DNA of 25,385 nt from a virus: positions 1 to 25,385 of IMG/VR virus record IMGVR_UViG_3300017956_000118; one strand, given 5' to 3'. A program made the translations under genes and the position numbers. Shown piece by piece: positions 1 through 8,800 of the stretch. The notes under the pieces were generated by a model that was not told the DNA's origin, ran no database searches, and saw only the letters and a program-made list of their open reading frames with translations. Every line of letters begins with the position of its first letter. The stretch's first letter is position 1.

Positions 1-32
1 GCCCAGGCATGGTAAGAATAGATTACTGCTAA
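1..32 (+). CDS. 3' end of a glycine-rich tail fibre-type protein (partial)
   Basis: Reading from base 3, the first bases encode PGMVRIDYC followed by TAA at 30-32. This closely matches the C-terminus of the next gene (PGLVRITWT), so it looks like the last residues of a paralogous upstream glycine-rich fibre-type protein cut off by the window edge. Only nine residues are visible, so the family assignment rests on this shared C-terminal signature. It ends 8 bases before the next start codon, suggesting the same transcript. Confidence 0.5.
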   Translation, partial: PGMVRIDYC

Positions 33-40
33 GGAATTTT

Positions 41-892
41 ATGGCTAGTTTGCGAAGTTTATTAAATATTAAAGATGCTACAGAAATTAATGGATACAGT
101 CAACCTGTAGAAGGTCAACAGCACTTATTTGCAGTAACGTGTCACGTCACAACAAATGATAGTTACTCTGATTATTGTTGTATGTCTTTCATAGTAGAAG
201 CTGGCGCATCACGTGCAACATTTGATGTGTGGGGAGGCGGTGGAGCTGGTCCTGTAGCTTGCTGTTGTATGTGGGGATCACCTGGTGCTTCTGGAGCATA
301 TACAAGGAAATACACCTGCATAGAACCAGGTCAATGTTATGCTATCATACTTGGAAGGTCTTCATATTGTACAAATGGTACAACAGGTTGTAATGGTTGT
401 TGGACCTGTGTATGCGGTGCAGATTTGTGTTACACACCTTATAAACTAACCTTATGTGCCCAAGGCGGAGAAGGAGGTTGTAGTTGTTGTAATGCTCCAT
501 GTTGTGGTATGTATCGAACAGGTGGCGAAGACAGGGGCGGCGAACGACATTCAGGAACTGCTTTTTGTGGTGATTATAATATTCCTGCGGTAAAAGGTTG
601 CTTGTGGCATCGGTGTTACAATAATGGTTGTTACAATAAATACTTTATACCATATCCAGGCGGAATAATTAATAGATGCGGCGGAGTTGTGATGTCAAGA
701 CCTCATGATTCAAGATGGTTTAGTGGATGGGCCAGTTGTGTAGTCCAATATATTGGCTCACCCATAGGCGGTGGTGTAAGATACCATGGATATATACCGG
801 GTGTCGGAGGAGGTGCTGCACAAATCTGTGGCGGTGGTTGTATCTGCGGCACACCAGGAACACCTGGACTAGTAAGAATTACATGGACATAA
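41..892 (+). CDS. Cysteine- and glycine-rich tail fibre tip-type protein
   Basis: A 283-residue protein, probably a virion surface or receptor-binding protein. The sequence shows a non-repetitive N-terminus (about residues 1-55), then a glycine-rich body with GGGG, GEGG, GGGVRYHG and VGGGAAQ stretches, ending in PGLVRITWT. Glycine-rich loops followed by a short LVRI-type final strand are typical of phage fibre tips. It contains 29 cysteines (about 10 percent), many in pairs or triplets (CC, CCC, CSCC), which is extreme for a phage protein and suggests disulfide or metal cross-linking. The start at 41 is preceded by an AAGG ribosome site. The partial gene just upstream ends in a similar sequence, so this is probably one of a tandem set. 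No signal peptide or membrane segment is seen. The function is inferred from composition and context, not from a recognised catalytic domain. Confidence 0.6.
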   Translation: MASLRSLLNIKDATEINGYSQPVEGQQHLFAVTCHVTTNDSYSDYCCMSFIVEAGASRATFDVWGGGGAGPVACCCMWGSPGASGAYTRKYTCIEPGQCYAIILGRSSYCTNGTTGCNGCWTCVCGADLCYTPYKLTLCAQGGEGGCSCCNAPCCGMYRTGGEDRGGERHSGTAFCGDYNIPAVKGCLWHRCYNNGCYNKYFIPYPGGIINRCGGVVMSRPHDSRWFSGWASCVVQYIGSPIGGGVRYHGYIPGVGGGAAQICGGGCICGTPGTPGLVRITWT

Positions 893-898
893 TAAATA
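891..898 (+). promoter_or_regulatory. Possible T4-type late promoter box AATAAATA
   Basis: The octamer AATAAATA overlaps the stop codon of the upstream gene and lies 25 nt before the ATG at 924. It fits NATAAATA, the degenerate form of the T4 late box TATAAATA. In DNA this AT-rich a chance match is quite possible. Confidence 0.3.
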
Positions 899-923
899 AT
901 TAAGATAAGGATAAGGAAAAATA

Positions 924-1622
924 ATGGCAAAACAGATTTCGCATGAGTTTACATATAGTATGCCAGACGATTATTTAAAAGATACCTCAACTTTAGGGCT
1001 TACGGGTACTTTTACATACAATGGACCAGATAAATTTTATGTTTTTGTTGATCAAGCAACTAATAAAATAGACGTAACTGCTGGATATATAAAAGATGAT
1101 ATTAGTGATAGTAATTTAAATCAACTATTAGAATTAAGTGCAAATAACGGTAAGGACTATCCAGTACTTGTTGATGCTACGCAAGAACCAATTATTGCTA
1201 CCCTAATGGTACCTCAAGAATATGATTCGGGAACATGGCCGCAGAAACAATATAAATTAGATGGAGACGATACAGTTTATTTTGAAAGGCCTGAACAAAC
1301 GCCAGTTGATCATACATATGAGCTTGAATTAATTACATACAATAAAGCAACAAGTTCGTGGGTAAAACCCTTTCCATGGAAAAAACCACACATAGATTGG
1401 AACATGATGAATCAAATAATTCAAATGAATATTTCTAATATTGATAACGATATAGCAAGTGGAAATTATTCAGATGAAGAAATTGTAACTTTAAGAGCTC
1501 ATCAAGATGAATTTAGAAATCTTACTACAAGATTTGCCGGATGGGAACCATGGCAAATACCATTTCCAGAATGGCCTTTTGCAGAGCCTGCCGAACCACC
1601 TGCCGAACCACCTGCTGTCTAA
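924..1622 (+). CDS. Hypothetical protein of the fibre region, proline-rich C-terminus
   Basis: A 232-residue soluble protein that I do not recognise. The N-terminal two thirds look like a beta-rich domain. Residues about 140-200 contain a W-rich stretch (SSWVKPFPWKKPHIDW) and then a helical segment with NQIIQMNISNIDNDI and DEEIVTLRAHQDEFRNL. The C-terminus is Trp/Pro-rich and ends in the tandem short repeat AEPPAEPPA. The start is supported by an AAGGAAAA ribosome site 7-8 bases upstream. It follows the cysteine-rich fibre protein by 31 bases and precedes a strong hairpin, so it is the last gene of that unit. A fibre assembly chaperone or a small accessory virion protein would fit the position, but nothing in the sequence proves it. 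Confidence 0.5.
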   Translation: MAKQISHEFTYSMPDDYLKDTSTLGLTGTFTYNGPDKFYVFVDQATNKIDVTAGYIKDDISDSNLNQLLELSANNGKDYPVLVDATQEPIIATLMVPQEYDSGTWPQKQYKLDGDDTVYFERPEQTPVDHTYELELITYNKATSSWVKPFPWKKPHIDWNMMNQIIQMNISNIDNDIASGNYSDEEIVTLRAHQDEFRNLTTRFAGWEPWQIPFPEWPFAEPAEPPAEPPAV

Positions 1623-1626
1623 CATT

Positions 1627-1662
1627 ATAAGAGGTTAAAATATTTCTATTTTAACCTCTTAT
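1627..1662 (+). terminator. Hairpin terminator-like inverted repeat
   Basis: A perfect 16-bp stem (1627-1642 with 1647-1662) closed by the tetraloop TTTC, starting 4 bases after the stop codon of the 232-aa gene. The stem is AT-rich with a GAGG/CCTC core. The downstream flank (ATTCTATTTT) is T-rich but not an uninterrupted T-tract. It probably ends or processes transcripts from the fibre genes before the next late promoter. Confidence 0.65.
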
Positions 1663-1675
1663 TCTATTTTCTACT

Positions 1676-1683
1676 TATAAATA
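1676..1683 (+). promoter_or_regulatory. T4-type late promoter TATAAATA
   Basis: A perfect TATAAATA, the T4 late promoter consensus, placed after the hairpin and 24 nt before the ATG at 1708. This position is what would be expected for a promoter that starts the glycosyltransferase-carbamoyltransferase unit independently. Confidence 0.7.
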
Positions 1684-1707
1684 AATTGTAATTTTTAAAA
1701 AGGTAAT

Positions 1708-2739
1708 ATGCGATCCAAAGCGTTTTTTATTAACGGAGGAGCAGGAAGAGTTATATGTTCAATTCCTGCTTTTGAAAAGTATGCCGAAGAAACAGATGAT
1801 GATTTTATTATTGTAAGTGAAGGAGGAACAGATTTTTATAAAGGCCATCCTTTATTACACAATAAAGTATATGATCATTGGCACAAAGATTTATTTGTTG
1901 ATAAAATTAAAAATAGAGATATAGAAACTCCTGAGCCATACAGAATATGGGAATATTATAATCAAAAATGTAATTTATCTGAAGCATTTGATATAGCTAT
2001 AAACAAAAAAGGTAAACGAAAATTAGATAAACCTACAATCTATTTTAATTCAGATGAAACTATTATTGGTAAAAATCTTATCAAAGAAGTAACCGAAAAA
2101 ACAGAAAAAGAAAATACTATTGTATTTCAGCCATTTGGCAGAGGTGTACAAAGTCATGGTAATTTTATCATAGATAGTAGTGGAAGGAGCTTTGATTTTA
2201 ACAATGTCTTAGAATTTATTAAAAAATTAGGTAAGGATTTTGGCATTATTTTAATGAGTGAATTTCCTTTAAATCTTGAAGCAGAAGGAATTAATATACC
2301 TGTTGCTCAACCTAGAGATCTTAATATTAGGCAATGGGCATCTATTATTAAAGAATCATCTTATTTTTTTGGATGCGACAGTGTAGGACAACATATTGCA
2401 TATTCTTGTAACAAGCCAGGAACTGTTGTTGTTGGATCTACTTTTGCTGAAAATATTTCTTATCCGGACTACGAAAAATTTGATATTCAAGATATGGGCG
2501 AAGGAAAAAGAATATACGATCCTATTAGGATTACTATGGACGAAGTTTGTAATAGAAACAACGACGGAATAATGCGTATGAATGATTTAATAGAAGATGT
2601 AATTATTAAATCAATAAAAACAAATTTTGCTAAATGGCATAATATAGAAAATAATGTAAACAAAGTGGTAAAATTTGAGCAAATAGAAAAAAAGAACACT
2701 TTTAAATTACAAACTGGAACAGGAATTATAGAGAAATAA
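1708..2739 (+). CDS. Glycosyltransferase family 9-like (heptosyltransferase fold)
   Basis: A 343-residue protein that resembles ADP-heptose-type GT9 enzymes, which move a sugar from a nucleotide donor to a lipopolysaccharide or other glycan acceptor. The N-terminus FFINGGAGRVICSIPAFEKY corresponds to the GT9 opening where a glycine loop follows strand 1. The C-terminal Rossmann half has the donor-site layout: VFQPFGRGVQSHG (around residue 140), a helix DFNNVLEFIKKLG, then the hallmark SSYFFGCDSVGQHIAYSCN and PGTVVVGST (around 215-250), matching the family DSGxxHxAxxxxxPxxxxFG pattern. The start follows an AAAAAGG site and lies downstream of a perfect late box. Its stop is one base from the carbamoyltransferase start, so the two are translationally coupled. 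Donor and acceptor are unknown. A short lysine- and asparagine-rich C-terminal tail of about 40 residues follows the fold. Confidence 0.72.
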   Translation: MRSKAFFINGGAGRVICSIPAFEKYAEETDDDFIIVSEGGTDFYKGHPLLHNKVYDHWHKDLFVDKIKNRDIETPEPYRIWEYYNQKCNLSEAFDIAINKKGKRKLDKPTIYFNSDETIIGKNLIKEVTEKTEKENTIVFQPFGRGVQSHGNFIIDSSGRSFDFNNVLEFIKKLGKDFGIILMSEFPLNLEAEGINIPVAQPRDLNIRQWASIIKESSYFFGCDSVGQHIAYSCNKPGTVVVGSTFAENISYPDYEKFDIQDMGEGKRIYDPIRITMDEVCNRNNDGIMRMNDLIEDVIIKSIKTNFAKWHNIENNVNKVVKFEQIEKKNTFKLQTGTGIIEK

Positions 2740-2740
2740 T

Positions 2741-4531
2741 ATGGTTAAAGATTCAGATTTATGGGTTGCTGCTTTAACAAGAGGACATAACGGCGGAGTA
2801 TGTTTGTTAAAAAACGGAGAAATTGTTTTTGCAATTGAAGAAGAAAGACTAACTCGACACAAATACGACGGTGGACCTCTAGCTTCTTTAGTTAAAATAT
2901 TAGACTATACTGACAGATTAGATTATTTAGTCATTGCTCATACACATTCATTGTATTCACCTGATACACCTAAGGTTGATTTTACAGGCGATGACATTTA
3001 TACAGGGCTAGCAAGGAAACTTGGATTGATAAGTAGAGATACTAGCTTGCTACCAAATCATCCGCAAGTTTTAGATTCAAGTCAGTATCATCATAATTTA
3101 CATGCTGCTTGTGCTTTTTACAGATCTGGATTTAATGACGCTGTTGCGTTGATTGTTGACGGTGCTGGAACAATATCTCATTTTCAAGCAGACGGAGTAG
3201 AGTACGGTGGTTGGGAAACTGAATCGATGTTTTGCTGCGAGTACCCAAATACAATAAAGTGTATTTATAAGCACATAGGTTCTAGGGGACCTCATAGAGC
3301 AGACTGTATACTTGATGAAAGTGATAAAAATAATAAATATCCTGTCTATGTAACAGATAGAGGTGGTATTGTAAAAGTATACGAAGCTGTTACTCAATAT
3401 TGCGGTTTTGATGCAATAGAAGCCGGAAAAACTATGGGGTTATTTCCATATGGTAAAAAGAATCCTAATATTCCTCCATTATTTGACGATAGTTTAGACA
3501 TTCCATTGTCTAATAGAAATATCATAATTCCTACATATCCTAATGGTGCAGATATAAATGACAAACTTAATTCAGAATTGTCATTTAGTACAGATAAAGA
3601 ACTATCTAAATTAAACAATAGAAGAGATTTAGCTTATCATTGTCAAATTGAAACGCAAGAACAGGTCCTAAAATTAATTAAAAAAGCAGTTAAAATGAGC
3701 GGAAATAAAAATGTAGTTTTGTCAGGAGGGTATGGACTCAATTGTGTTGCTAATTATTATTATCTAAATGAAATAAAAGACCTAGATATAAACCTGTATG
3801 TCGAACCTATTTCTAGTGATGCTGGAACAGCAATAGGAGCAGCTTTGTGGGCTAATAACATTATGTCAAATAATCCTAGCAGATATAAAAAGCAAACAAA
3901 CTTATATTTAGGCTTAGATCATTTTTACACAAACGAAAAAATAACTAATATAGTAGAAAAGTTAGAAGTAGATGTAACAGAAATATCTAAGAAACAAGTA
4001 ATTGATATTATTTTAGATAAAAATATTGTTGCTATTTTTCAAGGAAAATCTGAAAATGGGCCAAGAGCATTAGGTAACAGGAGTTTATTGTTTGATCCAC
4101 GTCACAAAGACGGGAAAGATTTTGTTAATAGAGTTAAACATAGAGAATATTTTAGACCCTTTGCAGGAACTATTTTACAAGAAGATGTACATGATTGGTT
4201 TGATTTACGAGGAATGGCAGACTCTCCAAGCATGATGTATGCAGTAAATTGTAAACCCGGTGTTGCAGAAAAAATTCCATCAATTATTCATGTAGATGGA
4301 ACATGTAGGATTCAAACAGTTACAAAAGAACAAAATTTACATTTTTATGAACTTATAGAACTTTTTAAAGAAAAAACAGGAACTCCTATTCTTTTTAATA
4401 CCAGCTTTAATTTAGGGGGCCAGCCTCTTGTTGAAACACTTGAAGATGCTATATGGACTTTAAAACAAAGCGAATTAGAATATCTATACATGCCAGAATT
4501 TAATTATTTAATCACATGTCCTAATACATAA
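2741..4531 (+). CDS. Carbamoyltransferase, NodU/CmcH/TobZ family
   Basis: A 596-residue, full-length enzyme of the O-carbamoyltransferase family, which uses carbamoyl phosphate and ATP to carbamoylate a sugar or antibiotic hydroxyl through a carbamoyl-adenylate. The N-terminal Kae1-like domain starts with an HNGGVCLL phosphate-loop motif and FAIEEERLTR. The metal-site motif HHNLHAA is at residues 117-123 (H117, H121), with D140 in VDGAG. The second half of the ATP/metal site is SGGYGLNC and SSDAGTAIGAA (D360). These correspond in spacing to the H, H, D, D iron ligands of TobZ. The C-terminal domain has ENGPRALGNRSLLFDPR, FRPFAG and FNTSFNLGGQPLV, all family hallmarks. All core motifs look intact, so the enzyme is probably active. 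It is coupled to the GT9 gene one base upstream, suggesting that the transferred sugar is then carbamoylated. The acceptor is unknown. Confidence 0.92.
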   Translation: MVKDSDLWVAALTRGHNGGVCLLKNGEIVFAIEEERLTRHKYDGGPLASLVKILDYTDRLDYLVIAHTHSLYSPDTPKVDFTGDDIYTGLARKLGLISRDTSLLPNHPQVLDSSQYHHNLHAACAFYRSGFNDAVALIVDGAGTISHFQADGVEYGGWETESMFCCEYPNTIKCIYKHIGSRGPHRADCILDESDKNNKYPVYVTDRGGIVKVYEAVTQYCGFDAIEAGKTMGLFPYGKKNPNIPPLFDDSLDIPLSNRNIIIPTYPNGADINDKLNSELSFSTDKELSKLNNRRDLAYHCQIETQEQVLKLIKKAVKMSGNKNVVLSGGYGLNCVANYYYLNEIKDLDINLYVEPISSDAGTAIGAALWANNIMSNNPSRYKKQTNLYLGLDHFYTNEKITNIVEKLEVDVTEISKKQVIDIILDKNIVAIFQGKSENGPRALGNRSLLFDPRHKDGKDFVNRVKHREYFRPFAGTILQEDVHDWFDLRGMADSPSMMYAVNCKPGVAEKIPSIIHVDGTCRIQTVTKEQNLHFYELIELFKEKTGTPILFNTSFNLGGQPLVETLEDAIWTLKQSELEYLYMPEFNYLITCPNT

Positions 4532-4534
4532 ATA
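4527..4534 (+). promoter_or_regulatory. Possible late promoter box CATAAATA
   Basis: CATAAATA overlaps the last codon and stop of the carbamoyltransferase gene and sits 19 nt before the ATG at 4554. It matches NATAAATA with a non-consensus first base. It could restart transcription for the structural genes that follow. Confidence 0.45.
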
Positions 4535-4553
4535 ACATATAAAGAGGTAAGAC

Positions 4554-4958
4554 ATGGATCCTGTTAAAAAATTTTTTGAACTTGGTGCTAATAATTCAAT
4601 TCTTATAAAAAATAATGCTGGATTTTCTCATAGAGGACCATGGAAGCAAGTAGGAACAAAAAACACATTTGATAGATGGTATATAGGAGAAATTTCAGCT
4701 GCTGAATATACAATAAGTATAGATTATAACACCGAGAATAGAGAAATTTTAAAATGTTTAATTATAGCAAGCACAAATACTGCAAATATTCATGTGTATG
4801 CAAGATCATTTCTTAATAGAGAATTGGTAGATGTCACAGCAGTTGTTAATCAGTCGTATGTTGACGTAAGCATAGAACCAAAAGCACCTCAAATTTACTC
4901 TGCAAAATTTATTTTTACTGCACAATATTTTCAATCACAAAATCCTATTACCGCTTAA
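4554..4958 (+). CDS. Small putative virion protein
   Basis: A 134-residue protein with no catalytic motif. The pattern is beta-rich: FSHRGPWKQVGTKNTFDRWY, then AAEYTISIDYNTENREILKC, IIASTNTANIHVYARSF, and a final strand-rich part ending in Gln/Asn. This looks like a small all-beta accessory domain of the kind attached to marine T4-like tail and fibre proteins. That is inference from composition and position. An AGAGGT ribosome site precedes the ATG. It stands at the head of a plus-strand run that continues into the giant structural protein. I do not recognise a named family. Confidence 0.5.
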   Translation: MDPVKKFFELGANNSILIKNNAGFSHRGPWKQVGTKNTFDRWYIGEISAAEYTISIDYNTENREILKCLIIASTNTANIHVYARSFLNRELVDVTAVVNQSYVDVSIEPKAPQIYSAKFIFTAQYFQSQNPITA

Positions 4959-4987
4959 TTTAGCTAAATATTTACATTGGAGGTATT

Positions 4988-5896
4988 ATGCGGAAAGCAT
5001 TAAAATCAGCGTTTTTTTCTGATTATGGATTTAACAGTCCTAATTTTTCTGTAGATCAGAATGGAAATATCAGTGCAAATTCAATTATTTTAAATATTGA
5101 TACAACTAAAGTATTAATTGATTTTTCAATTACTGACGACGAAAATTCAAATTATATAATCAATGATAGTGTAGAAACTAACCCACCGATTACACTAGCA
5201 AAAGGAAGAACATATCTTATAAGCTTAGAATTAACAACTACAGGATTTTACATACTACAAGAAGATCAATTTACAGAGTACATTCAAGGTTTAACTCATG
5301 ATACTGGTGCATCTGGATCAGGAGCGCAAGGAAAACTAGAAGGAACTTTATCAATAACAATACCAACTAATGTTGACACTGATGTATTATATTACACTAA
5401 TAGCAATAGAACATTTTATGGTATTATTAATGTAGTAGATCCAATTGGCTTGTTTAGTTCTTTATCCGTAACCAATACTGATAATTCTACGTCTAAAACT
5501 ACAGGAGCTGCATTAATAAGCGGAGGCGTTGGAGTTGAAAAAAATCTTTCAATTGGTGGCAATCTTATATTTGACAATTCTATACCGGTGGTGATAGATA
5601 GTTCAACAGATCTAACAATCTTTGTAGCAAATAATTTAACTTTAGAAAACGAAGACGGAACAATTGGTGTAATGAATTCTACAGGATCAACTGTACCTTT
5701 AATTAATACTTCGATAGATAATTCTAGTATTGATAATTCGACGATTAATGACACACCAATAGGAACAAATACGCCAAGTACTGGAAATTTTACTCAAGGA
5801 ACAGTTCAAACTACAGGCAGTAATATTTACAGTTTACCTAATAAATTATATGTTGATAGCACAGCATTATCTCTTGCAATAACATTTGGAATCTAA
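4988..5896 (+). CDS. Tail fibre/baseplate-associated structural protein
   Basis: A 302-residue, Ser/Thr/Asn-rich protein. Residues 1-135 form a beta-rich head (FSVDQNGNISANSI, ITDDENSNYIINDS). From about 160 there is the phage-fibre pattern TDNSTSKTTGAALISGGVGV followed by EKNLSIGGNL, a beta-helix-like element seen in many tail fibre shafts. Next come NSTGSTVPLINTSIDNSSIDNSTI and TPIGTNTPSTGNFTQGT, another fibre-type repeat. The short DNSSIDNSTIND run is internally repetitive. The start follows a TTGGAGG ribosome site. The stop is two bases before the start of the giant protein gene, which itself lacks a clear ribosome site, so the two are likely coupled and their products may assemble together. 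The exact place in the virion is unknown. Confidence 0.6.
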   Translation: MRKALKSAFFSDYGFNSPNFSVDQNGNISANSIILNIDTTKVLIDFSITDDENSNYIINDSVETNPPITLAKGRTYLISLELTTTGFYILQEDQFTEYIQGLTHDTGASGSGAQGKLEGTLSITIPTNVDTDVLYYTNSNRTFYGIINVVDPIGLFSSLSVTNTDNSTSKTTGAALISGGVGVEKNLSIGGNLIFDNSIPVVIDSSTDLTIFVANNLTLENEDGTIGVMNSTGSTVPLINTSIDNSSIDNSTINDTPIGTNTPSTGNFTQGTVQTTGSNIYSLPNKLYVDSTALSLAITFGI

Positions 5897-5898
5897 GT

Positions 5899-8800
5899 AT
5901 GGCAAAAACTATTATAAAAAATTATGTTTTTAAACCAGGTATAGGTTATTTAGATAATAAATTACCTAATGCCTGGAATCTATTTTTACTTAATAAGGAT
6001 TTTATTTTATCAGAAATTTTATCTTATATAAATCAAGAAATAGCGGATGTTGAAAAATGCCAAAGAGATATAAATTACATCATAGAAGGAGCTGCAAATG
6101 ACGCTGCATTAAATACTAATTATAATGCAAGATTTTTAGGTTATACTGAAGTAAATAGTTTAGATTTATCAAATACTGTAATAAGAACTATAAACAGAGC
6201 AAGAAATGCTATTTTAAATTTAAATGTAACCAGCAGTAGTAATCTTGCTGTTAATAATATCAATGCTTTTTTTGATCAACTTATAGAGATTATAAATGAC
6301 GGAAGAGATGCTGCACAACCTATTTTTATTACTCCTGGAGTTACTACACCAGTAAATAGTACTGCAGCAAAGGATCAATTATTAAATAACATAGATTTTA
6401 TTGTTGCAGAAATAAATGCCTATGTTGCATTTACGTATCCTAATGCAGACCATAATGTAGATAAATGTTCAAGAGACATAAAATATGCCACCGAAGCATT
6501 AGCTTATGATATTTTGTATGGAGGAAACGCTGCAACTTATGATCAATCAAAATTCTTTTTTTATAATACTAACGAAAATTTTCCAGGAATTGATCCGACT
6601 CATCGAATTCAAACCGTAAGTGCATATCAACATTTTCAAACTATCATACAAGATATAGTACAAGGAATTGGAGTAACTCCAAGTGACGGAAATTTAGCTG
6701 AACAAAATGTTAGTGGAAATGTTGCAACTGCATCAGAAGCATCTGTACTAAATGCTTTAGTAGAAATTACAATAAATGTTGTAAGTGCAGAAACTTCTGC
6801 AGAAGCTAATCAAGTATTATCAAATATTAGTCGTACACCTCCTGTTGTAACATTATGGGCAGTAGCTGAATTACAGGATGTCTACCTTGAAATAATTGAT
6901 AATCAAGAAGATATAGTAACCGCTATCACATGGCCAAGTAATTATACATACAATGCAGAAAAGTGTACTCGAGACGCAAATTATGTATTAGATGCTTACC
7001 TTTATGATTTAAGATACGGAGGCAATGAGCAGACTTTAGAAACAGTGAAATATTATTGGGACGAAGATGTAGCTCAAGTTGATGGTACTCGGTTACCGGA
7101 AATTGACACTCATGCTTTTATAGGTGAGTTATTAAATGATTTTATACTTTTAAATATTGAATTTCCAAGATTAGGCACGGTGCCGCAAAGCATTGATTTA
7201 AGTTATACAAGCGAAAATGATGCATTTACACGAATTACTACTCTTACTAATACAACAGTAGCAATTATTGAAAATGGACTAGCATCTGCTCCAACAAAAG
7301 AATATAACGATGTCGGAACAGTAAAATTTACTGGAATGTATAATCTAGAAGAAATTTTACTTATAACTAATGTTAGTAAAAATGAAATTATTTACAACTT
7401 CGGAACGTCTGTTGCAGGCGGAACACTAAGAAAAAGTAAAAATTATGATAGTGATTTTCCAGCTTTTAATCAAACAACAGATTTTGTTTTAACTTTAACT
7501 TTAAATTATAATACAGAGTCTCATACTGCTGACGATGATTTACAACTATTTGTAGAACAAGTTGAAAATGGTAAAAGTATTTTAACCACTAGACCGTATA
7601 ATTTTGGCACAGATGCTATTGAAAGAAACAGAGTAGCAAATCCTCTATCAATGTTAGATGCTGATTTTGAATACGGATTGCAACCTACGAAATGGGCAGC
7701 AATAGGAACATTAAGAGGATATCCTTCCATATATGAAATACCAGGTACAGACACTCCTGTTCAAAACATAACTACGGATGCAAGTGCAGGCACTTTTGGT
7801 ATTGGCCAATCATTAATAACTGTAACTACAGTAGGTCCGCATCAATTGTATCCAGGAGATCCTTTTACAATTAAAGCATTAGAAGATTCAGTTGCAGGAG
7901 CTGCAAGAGCAGAAGGATCGTTTACTGTTGTTACTACACCTAGCTCGTCTAGTTTTACATATTATGCTAAGGCAAAAGTAGGTACTGTAAATGGGCAGGT
8001 AATAGCAACAAGTTATACTCAATTAAGGAAGGCAGGGTTTTATTCTGGATCAAGTATTGGCAATGCAACGTTTGACATTTTAAGTCAAGGAGCTGATGCA
8101 ACAATAACCTTGGAATTAGATCTACTTGCAGGAAACAATCTTATACCTTTTGATGGAATAGCACCAGACATTGGATCTCCAACTGATCCTGTAACAGTTA
8201 CTGATTTTCCAACTGGAACACAAGTAACATCAGTTCAAGCAACAAGTGCAGGCGGTGGTACTTACATATCAGCACAAGCAGATGGCGATTGGCCTGCAGG
8301 ATCTGATTTTATTGAAGTAATTGATGCTACCGGAATAATAGAAGATTTAGCAATTGACAGAGGAGATGGTACAGCAACATTTGTAGAAAGTATAGTAGGT
8401 AATAGATTATTTTTGACCAATCCTCTTACATCAACTTTAATTGGTTATACTACTCTATATGAAAATATTAGCGCTCAGAATGAAATTTCGTCAGGAGCTG
8501 ATGCTTTATTTGACATTACAGCAACTGGAGCAAATTATTCAGTTACAATTGTCGCAACAGGACAAGATTACGGCGCAGGTAATAGACTCTTTGTGCCTGG
8601 AAACCAATTAGGAGGATTAATAAATGTTCACGATTTGTTAATCAATGTAGAAACTGTCGTTGGTAATGGAAGCATAGATACAATTTCAATTTCAGGAACA
8701 GCTTTTGACGGTAATGCAACAATTGAAAATGTAGTAGGAATTGTAGAAAATAATTCAGGTTCTGGAGCAATTTTTGATGTAAGCTATGCAGATAACATTT

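Noticed and set aside
41-892. Metallothionein or secreted toxin reading of the cysteine-rich protein
   Set aside because: The glycine-rich body, LVRI-type end and tandem paralog upstream fit a fibre tip better, and there is no signal peptide.
703-930. Minus-strand open frame with hydrophobic N-terminus under the cysteine-rich fibre gene
   Set aside because: It lies antisense to a well-supported gene; its Pro-rich composition is simply the complement of the glycine codons.
4963-4970. GCTAAATA before the gene at 4988 as a late promoter
   Set aside because: The second base mismatches NATAAATA; in AT-rich DNA this is not distinguishable from chance.
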